The translations under genes and the position numbers were made by a program. Below the pieces are notes generated by a model. That model had not been told where the DNA came from and made no database searches. It saw only the letters and a list, made by a program, of their open reading frames with translations. Shown here piece after piece: positions 57,296-64,000 of a stretch of DNA of 64,000 nt (position 1 is its first letter; each line of letters starts with the position of its first letter). This stretch comes from Rhizomucor pusillus (taxonomy: Eukaryota > Mucoromycota > Mucoromycetes > Mucorales > Lichtheimiaceae): the NCBI GenBank assembly GCA_900175165.2, contig FWWN02000665.1, positions 62,001-126,000 on the forward strand, read 5' to 3'.

Positions 57296-58547
57296 TGTCT
57301 TCGTAGAGCGAGTAGTAGCAACGAATAACGAAAAAAAATTGAATCAAGCGCGGTATTTTTCATGAGTTTCTTAGATTGCCTATCGGGGACTCGGTGTAAA
57401 CAACAGAGTCAATGCTTGGCTTTCCTTTTTTGCACATTTGCGTTTCCATACCTGAAAGATGTTGCTCCTTTTTTAGTTTACGTTGAGCCAATAAAAATAA
57501 TATTAAAGCCAACAATGTATCCATAAATGTGCATAGCTCGTCAAGAATGTGACAGAATTCAAAAGGAATGCTACAGAATACGAATGTATGCTATGACGCT
57601 CGCTTACGCTCGACAGCCAGAAAGCTCCAGATACACAATTCGTTGTTTATAGTTGTGACCGATAATTCAAAAGCTGAAACAGTTCCAATGCACAGGACGA
57701 GCTTATGAACATTGTTAGCTTGCCACCAGAGGAGGAACAAACGTCATTCGATTATTACAACATTTTCAAACCGTTAAAATTCTTATATAAATCATACAAG
57801 GTATCATCTTTGGCTCATTGTTCCAAGAAGAATAACTGTTCGTCGTACCTGCAAATCCAGAAGAACTCAGTCCAGCAACGCGCTTAACGCGCACTGTTGA
57901 AATTCAGATGGATGTGTGCTCCCCCAATCCGATCTACATACATTTATGATGCCACACAGCTGTAGGAGATGTGGCTGGCAGGTGGCTGCAACTCCATCAT
58001 GGAGAAGTCATATTCCAGTCTCGTGATATTTTGAACGAAACAAATAATCTGCCGTAAAATTACCTAATCACTTGGGTTGATCAAAGCGTCGTTGTATCTG
58101 TGTTGCAATTTATTACAATGTTAATTTACTATCAATATCCTTTGATGCGGATATCTTTTCCCTTACAGAGCCTTCTACAATATGTATTATTCAAAGGTTT
58201 ATCAGGTCAGCATAGATGTCAATGCTAGACACTGACGTCGTTCAGGTCTACAGAGCGCAGATGCAACGGTTAATAGGACAGTCTGTATAAAGATGGAAAA
58301 CGATGGAGGTTTTCTCTCGGAACGTTTATCCTTCTTGGCGCGCAACCGGGACCTCTTCACCCGGGCCTGAATTAATCTTGTATGCGCTAGAAAGTTTATG
58401 GCAAAGGTTTTCCTGTGGGTACGTCGTTCGGGGCTTGGCGATGGAACGGACGTGGATAGGCCTATTGACTCTCCGTCGTGTGCGTGAGTATGATTGACAG
58501 TGTTCCTTTTCCCTTTCTTCTCTCCTACAACTTGTCCTTTGCTACAA
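57296..58547. other. Divergent intergenic region of about 1.25 kb
   Basis: Contains promoters for the 56447 gene (leftward) and the PAP2 gene (rightward). No family-like frame was found; a 142-codon minus frame at 58202-58630 overlaps the PAP2 first exon and is judged a shadow. Confidence 0.5.
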
Positions 58548-59827
58548 ATGTCATTACGAGTTGATTGGAAAGACCCAAAGACCAAGCGATTGTGTGTCTC
58601 ATATGCCCAGGACTGGGTCCTGGTTGTCATAATGGCTTTAATCTTCTACGGCATTGACCACATACAACCATATCACCGAGAGTTTTCCCTCGAGGATAAG
58701 ACGCTTATGTATACTCACGCGCCAAAGGACACTGTCCCAATGTGGGCTGTTTATGTGAGTTTATACATTTGCCGGCAGTGATCGATATGCATCCTGCGTT
58801 GTTTGCTTACATTTCGGTGCATGACAATAGATTTTGTGCCTTGTTGCTCCTATTATTTTCATTGCTATCGGATCCCTCGGTTTTCGACGCAGCGTGGCGG
58901 ATTTTCACCATGGAGTGTTGGGTACAGTGCCGTTTTACCTTCTGCTCGTTTCTGAACTTGCCCGACCAGCCAGCTGACCAGTAAGAATAGGTCTATGTTT
59001 AGGGCTCAGCCTGTGCTGCATGTTGACAGTTGCTACCAAGGTCTGCACCGGTCGTCCACGACCGGATTTAATTGACCGTTGCCAGCCTCCTGTTGGTGCA
59101 ACTGACCCACCGCTCGGCTTATCCAATTATACCATATGCACAACACCCATGGATACATACGAAATGATTGACGGATTCAAGAGTTTTCCAAGTGGTCATT
59201 CTTCCTGTATGTAAAGGTGTGATACACGTTTTGAACATCACTTCTAATGACTCCTGGATTCTAGTCTCCTTTGCAGGTTTGGCATACCTCTCATTCTACC
59301 TCGCCGGCAAAATGAGACTTTTTGATGGACGCGGAGTAAGCAGCTGTTTTGCACAAGATAATCCGTTGACGATATCCCTGTTAATTTTGAATTCTCTTAC
59401 TATGTAGCATACTTACAAAAGCTTCATCTTTGCCATTCCCTTCTTGGGTGCTACACTCGTCGCAGTGTCTAGGACCCGAGATTACCGCCATCATTGGCAG
59501 GACGTAGTTATCGGTTCTTTGCTAGGCATTGCATGTGCATACTTTGCATACCGTCAATACCATCCACCATTGTACGATCTCCACTGCCACAAAGCATATC
59601 ACATTCGCTTTGCAGCGTCACCAAACAGCAGAACGGAGCAGTATCTCAACAGCAGCCCAGGAAATTTGGAGGCTGGTGTTGCTGGAGACTCCAGCCGTTT
59701 ACTTGTGGACGACACATTCCAATCCCGAGATGCATCTCATGCAAACTACAATCGATACCAAGACAATGGATACGAACCACGTTCGCCAGCTATCCAAGAG
59801 TACGATGGTAACAACAATAAATTGTAA
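58548..59827 (+). CDS. DPP1: PAP2-type lipid phosphatase (Dpp1/Lpp1-like)
   Basis: Exons 58548-58754, 58831-58921, 59003-59206, 59265-59335 and 59408-59827 join in frame to 330 residues. The three catalytic blocks are complete: KVCTGRPRP (K-x6-RP), FPSGHSS (PSGH) and SRTRDYRHHWQDVVIG (SR-x5-H-x3-D). Six membrane segments surround them, for example WVLVVIMALIFYGID and FIFAIPFLGATLVAVS. The N terminus MSLRVDWKDPKTKRL is short and cytosolic; the C-terminal 80 residues are polar. Such enzymes dephosphorylate phosphatidate, lysophosphatidate or diacylglycerol pyrophosphate. Active-site residues face the lumen or cell exterior. Dpp1 versus Lpp1 is not resolved. Confidence 0.95.
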
Positions 59828-60172
59828 TATAGAAAACGACCTCCATCACTGAACATATGTATATCTTCCCTTGTTCTTGTCCATTAAAGTGCGTGTTAAT
59901 GAATAAATTGTTCAAAATGCAGATTCACGATATTAACACGTGAAAGAACCAAACACATGTTACGCAATTGATCGTGCTAGGAATGGGAAGATTCGCAAGA
60001 TTGCCTTATTTACAACGCATTGTTGAATTAAAGGATATGATAGGGAGGAGAAGGGAAAATGGCACAAAAATGGTGAATTAAAGTTGACAGTTCGGCGCAC
60101 AGAATTTTGGGAATCTGATCGTGGAACACGCTTGGTCTCACTCTCTCTCTTCCTTTCATTTTTCCATACCCC
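59828..60172. other. Short intergenic region
   Basis: About 345 bp, with a CT-rich stretch (cactctctctcttcc near 60138) immediately upstream of the next gene. No gene seen. Confidence 0.5.
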
Positions 60173-61781
60173 ATGTCTAGAAAATACGATATCAGTGAGT
60201 ATGGATAGCTTACTTCTACGTCGGCATAGTCGCTAACAAAGTCCGTTAGTTCTCTTTGGTGCTACAGGTTTCACTGGAGCCTTGACGTGCGAGTATCTAC
60301 TTCAAAATGCAGAGCGGGTAACACACATGCACAGTCAGCAGGAGACAACCTTGGCTGCACCAAGTTTCTGACAGTGAGCTTAGAGTGTAAAGTGGGCACT
60401 TGCTGGTCGAAACCTTGCAAAACTAGAGGCTGTCCGGGAACGTTTGACCTCCATTGACGAATCAGCTAAAGTAAAAAACGATTTACGCGATCTGGCAACT
60501 ACATACCCTTATTCACGCGCGCCGATTTAGAATCTTGATCTAGTGATTGCCGATTCTTCCAGACCAGACACGCTTGAAGAAGCAGTTGGCAGCACGCGTG
60601 TAGTTATCAGCACTGTTGGCCCGTTTACAAAATATGGCACGCCGTTGGTGGAAGCATGTGTAAAGCATAAGACGCATTACGTCGATATTACCGGTGAATT
60701 TGGGTGGATCAAATCAATCATCGATAAGTTCGACAAGCAAGCCAAAGAGAACCATGTAATGATTGTTCCAGCGTGTGGATTTGACTCTGTACCTAGTGAT
60801 ATGGGTACGTTCATGTAAGTCTACATGGTTACATGCATGGCCTTCTATGAGCTGAGTGTAAGTCAATTGTTAGGGTCTGCGATTATCTTCGTAAGGAGCG
60901 TAATTTAGATACATTGGAGGTGAAAGCTTCCTTGGTAAAAGTTAGCGGCGGAGCATCTGGCGGTACTCTCCATTCATGCATTGAAGCCGTGACCGACCCG
61001 AGTCTTCCAGTATCTGCATCTATGGATCCCTATTTCTTGTCACCCATTCGAGGCATCGATAAAGCCTATTTCCCTATTATGAAACGTGATCGTGACTTTG
61101 GAAAGAACTGGCAGGCCTATTTTTTCATGGCGGTCACCAATGAAAAGGTAGTCAGAAGAAGCTGGGGATTGTGGACCAACAGAGGCTATGGTTACGGAAG
61201 ATTATTCCGATATAGGTAAGCAAATCTTGAGATCTAGCATATGAACAAGAGCAACCTAACTTTTACGTAGGGAACACATCACGCTTCCTTTCTTGCCAGC
61301 CCTTATCGTATCCGCTTTGGTGCTATTTGCTCCACTTGCTACACTCCTCTTACGTATTGATTTCTTCAAACGTATTGCACTAAAGTGTCTGCCTTCATCG
61401 GGAACTGGTCCCTCAAGGGAACAACTGGAGTCGGGTCACTTGGAAATGCATTTCATTGCTACAGCTGAAACAGAGCCTTACGATGAACCCGTACGAGTGC
61501 GTGGTATTGTGAAAGGTAACCAGCTACATCCAAGACAATCGATAGTTGCCTTTCCTTCCACTAACAGCCATTGGTCTTTTCTAGGTTTCAAGGATCCAGG
61601 CTACGGTGATACTTGCCGCATGGTAGCAGAATCGGCATTGTCTATTGTAAAGAGCTACGACCAGTTGCCAGGCAAAGAGGGAGGTGTTTTGACATCGGCG
61701 TCTGCTTTTGGCAATACATTGTTGGAGCGTTTACGTGCAAACAATGGCATGGTGTTTGAAGTTCAAGAGATGCATAAGTAA
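60173..61781 (+). CDS. Saccharopine dehydrogenase-like oxidoreductase (SCCPDH family)
   Basis: Starts MSRKYDI at 60173, spliced to ILFGATGFTGALTCEYLLQN, the dinucleotide-binding motif. WALAGRNLAKLEAVRERL and LDLVIADSSRPDTLEEAV follow, then VVISTVGPFTKYGTPLVEAC, THYVDITGEFGW and IVPACGFDSVPSDMG, all typical of SCCPDH proteins. The C-terminal half has VKVSGGASGGTLHSCIEAV, a hydrophobic segment (LIVSALVLFAPLATLLLRI) and GYGDTCRMVAESALSIV. Length is about 410-430 residues in at least six exons. Human SCCPDH sits on lipid droplets and its reaction is unknown; lysine metabolism is not implied. The small early exons at 60275-60480 are read approximately. Confidence 0.9.
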
Positions 61782-61987
61782 TTGCTGATAAAATAAATGT
61801 TTAGCGCTTGATTTAAAACCGCAGCAGAAAATCAACCCTCAAATCTATGTGTGAGTTAAGGATACATGCACTTATTTCATTAAAGTGTATCAGTTCAAAT
61901 GTGATATGCTGTATATATCAGTAAAGAATGCGCGGAGAGAGAGATGTTTCGTCGTGGACAACAATTTCGATGACGCACCTCCCTATC

Positions 61988-63106
61988 ATGGCAGACGACA
62001 GACAGTATAGCAGCCTTTTTCTTTCTGACAACATTATGCCTGCAACAGAGATTCTACACTCGCCTGGATCTGATCACACAATGGTCGATACACCTGTTCC
62101 GCCGTACCTTGGTTCAGATCCACCGAGAGATCAGGAAGTTGAAATGGCAGAAGAAGAGAGTCAGCGTCTCGACGATCAGCTACGAGAGAAACATGCTATC
62201 CGTGTATACGAGGAGACGCATCCTGACCTTCAGCAAAAACAAACCGGCGGCCGCGAAATTGCAGAATACGAAGCAACGTGGACGGTATCGACGTTTCGAC
62301 CGAACTGGGGTGTGGATAAAATGCGAGACAATAACCCTTTGACTTATTGGCAGTGAGTTGGCACTTTTGTTCATACAAGTTGAAACGCAATATCTTTAAT
62401 TGGAAAAACCAGATCAGACTGCACGGATCCCAAAGCACCGCATACAATCGATCTTTTTTTCCATCAGGCAACGTTTATCAAAGTAAGAAATGAGCGGCCT
62501 AAACGTATCTCCTGTACAGTGCGTATTCATCATGATACAGCAAGTATCTATATTTATAGACTACTTTCAGGATGAAAGCTACACTCCAAAACATATATCA
62601 ATCAGAGGGGGTACTAACGATCGAGATTTGCATGCAAGTATTGGGGCTTTGGTGTACTAGATCCCATTTTTCTCACTAAAGTAAACAGGAAATTATGAGC
62701 TTGGAGTGTGATGAAGGTGTAGGCTGGCAAAACGCAGATTTGACTTTTGCTGCTGGGTAAAATCACAAACTTTTGGATACATTACATTGTTCTAACAAAA
62801 AATTCCCAGTGAGCCTGTGCGAGTATTTCGGCTACAGATTGCAATTCTCAACACTCATTTGAACGGTCGAGATACACATGTTCGCCAGATCAAAGTATAT
62901 TCGATCTTACCGTAAGTCAAAAGGATAAAAAAAGAGAAGTATGTATCGACAGGGAGATGATTTACCGTACGTTTTCCGCTCTTAGCCCATATCTGCACCA
63001 GCAGGCATCAGGAGTGCCTGATGACGACCATCAAAGTAACGGCGACAAAAACGACGAGGAGGAAGCTGTACCAGTCGTTCCAAAGATCTTTAAAGGTCTC
63101 CGCTGA
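61988..63106 (+). CDS. DOC1: Anaphase-promoting complex subunit APC10/Doc1
   Basis: Exons 61988-62352, 62413-62482, 62541-62633, 62689-62756, 62810-62911 and 62986-63106 join in frame to 272 residues. A variable acidic N-terminal part precedes the DOC domain. That domain holds [55 protein letters not shown] and [30 protein letters not shown] is the hallmark of APC10, which helps the APC/C bind D-box substrates for ubiquitination in mitosis. The C-terminal 40 residues are acidic and lineage-specific. The third intron uses a GC donor (CAT then GCAAGT). The frame is open to an ATG at 61928, but a TATA-like TGTATATATC near 61910 favours a later start. Confidence 0.94.
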
Positions 63107-63154
63107 GAAATTCATTATTTCCCTCTTTTCTCTCTCTTTATTTCTCCTCCTTGG

Positions 63155-63796
63155 ATGCAAAATCGTATATCAATTGTACAATCACCCATTGACCAGCAAA
63201 AGTTTGTAATTCTCGACGCTCCAACAGAAGAAACGTTACCGGACTATCTTGATACACTCTTGGATCAAAATGTGACAGAAATCGTTCGTATTTGTGATAG
63301 ACGAATCGGCAATACATACAACGCAGACGATCTTCAAAAGCGCACAGGCATTAAAGTGATCGATGATATCACCTTTGAGGATGGCGGCGTACCTAGCACG
63401 GAAACGGTGGACCGCTGGTTGACACTCACCCATTCAGCAAAGGAGAGAGGCACTGCAATTGCGGTCCACTGCGTTGCAGGAATCGGTAGAGCACCAGTAT
63501 GCAAGATCTGCAATCTGCTTCTCGCACGCAATGACGTGTCAAAACTTACTGGCTTTGTAGGTGCTTGTTACGTTGTCACTGGTCGAAAGTGGCATGGACC
63601 CTCTAGTATGTAATACAGTCCGTGTGGACAAAAAGTAACTGGGAGCTAAAGTGATACTACTTAGGACGCTATCGAATATATCCGGAAACATCGACGTGGA
63701 GCTCTCAACAGGAACCAGCTTCGATACATTGATTCGTACAAATCAAGAAGGAGAAAGAGCAAGGGATTATCCAATTGGTTCAAATTCTTAAACTAA
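63155..63796 (+). CDS. PRL-type protein tyrosine phosphatase (PTP4A-like)
   Basis: Exons 63155-63496, 63561-63605 and 63665-63796 join in frame to 172 residues, the standard PRL length. NVTEIVRICD starts the core. The general-acid loop is DITFEDGG, matching the PRL DDG loop. The P-loop reads AVHCVAGIGRAPV, the CVAGxGRAP form special to PRL phosphatases. The end helix is AIEYIRKHRRGALNRNQLRY. Animal PRLs end in a CaaX box; this one ends LSNWFKFLN with no Cys near the terminus, so it lacks the prenyl anchor. A basic run RRRKSKG precedes the end. PRLs bind CNNM magnesium transporters in animals. The start is 48 bp beyond the APC10 stop, preceded by a CT-rich tract. Confidence 0.92.
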
Positions 63797-64000
63797 ATAT
63801 ACGTATACCCTGTACAGCAGAAGGACAGAAATAACTCTTGAGGGCATTGTCTTTTCTGTTGATGAATATACGTATATTTCGAAGATATATAATATATATT
63901 CAAGCGGAATGAATATCTCGCAATATGATGGCCTGTGAGTCAGAATTCTGGGATTCTGGTTCCTGTTTCGGAAAAGTAAATTAACTCTTTATCTCTTTTA
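63797..64000. other. 3' flank at the window edge
   Basis: About 200 bp of AT-rich DNA after the PRL gene. No gene is seen. Confidence 0.5.

Overview
The window is nuclear DNA of a filamentous, probably early-diverging fungus. The genes are dense and intron-rich. Most introns are 50-80 nt GT-AG; a few are GC-AG. Plasma-membrane H+-ATPase, ATF-type bZIP and Orm genes point to fungi. A PRL phosphatase, a MYSM1-like SANT/SWIRM/MPN deubiquitinase, an RPEL-repeat protein and a chromo plus chromoshadow protein fit Mucoromycota better than yeasts or most Dikarya. The placement is inferred from gene content only.

Layout. 0-6 kb: the 5' end of an unknown minus-strand gene, a metaxin-like SAM subunit, and a tight divergent pair, RNase P subunit RPP1 and mitochondrial IF2. 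6.5-12.4 kb: a duplicated ubiquitin region. It holds a broken ubiquitin copy joined to MYND-finger gene debris, a transcription-type cyclin, a small unknown gene, and an intact gene for three ubiquitins fused to an AN1 zinc finger. 14-25 kb: OXR1/TLDc, an unknown low-complexity protein, glucose-6-phosphate dehydrogenase, a decayed cytochrome P450, Orm1/2, a small membrane protein, a small protein with a p97-binding motif, and a GNAT acetyltransferase. 25-38 kb: a FUSC/BRE4-like membrane protein (with a 56-N gap), an MFS transporter, Tma46/ZC3H15, a nucleotide-sugar transporter and the MYSM1-like protein. 39-51 kb: PMA1, an SDR reductase, an HP1-like protein, an ATF1-type bZIP, an ABHD11/IMO32 hydrolase and an AT-hook protein. 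51.3-54.5 kb is a gene-poor gap. 54.5-64 kb: an RPEL protein, two adjacent CaaX-ended proline-rich proteins, a PAP2 phosphatase, a saccharopine-dehydrogenase-like protein, APC10/DOC1 and a PRL phosphatase.

The genes do not form one pathway; this is ordinary eukaryotic gene order. A loose ubiquitin/p97/chromatin theme recurs (Ub-AN1, p97-motif protein, MYSM1-like enzyme, APC10, HP1). The points most worth attention are the Ub-AN1 fusion with three non-identical ubiquitins, its broken duplicate that lost the TATA segment, the RPEL gene with one repeat per exon, the CaaX pair, and the cluster of GATA-type motifs near 31.8 kb.

Exon joins were read by eye from splice signals and reading frame. 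Lengths that divide exactly by three were checked for mtIF2, OXR1, Orm, GNAT, Tma46, PMA1, bZIP, RPEL, PAP2, APC10 and PRL.
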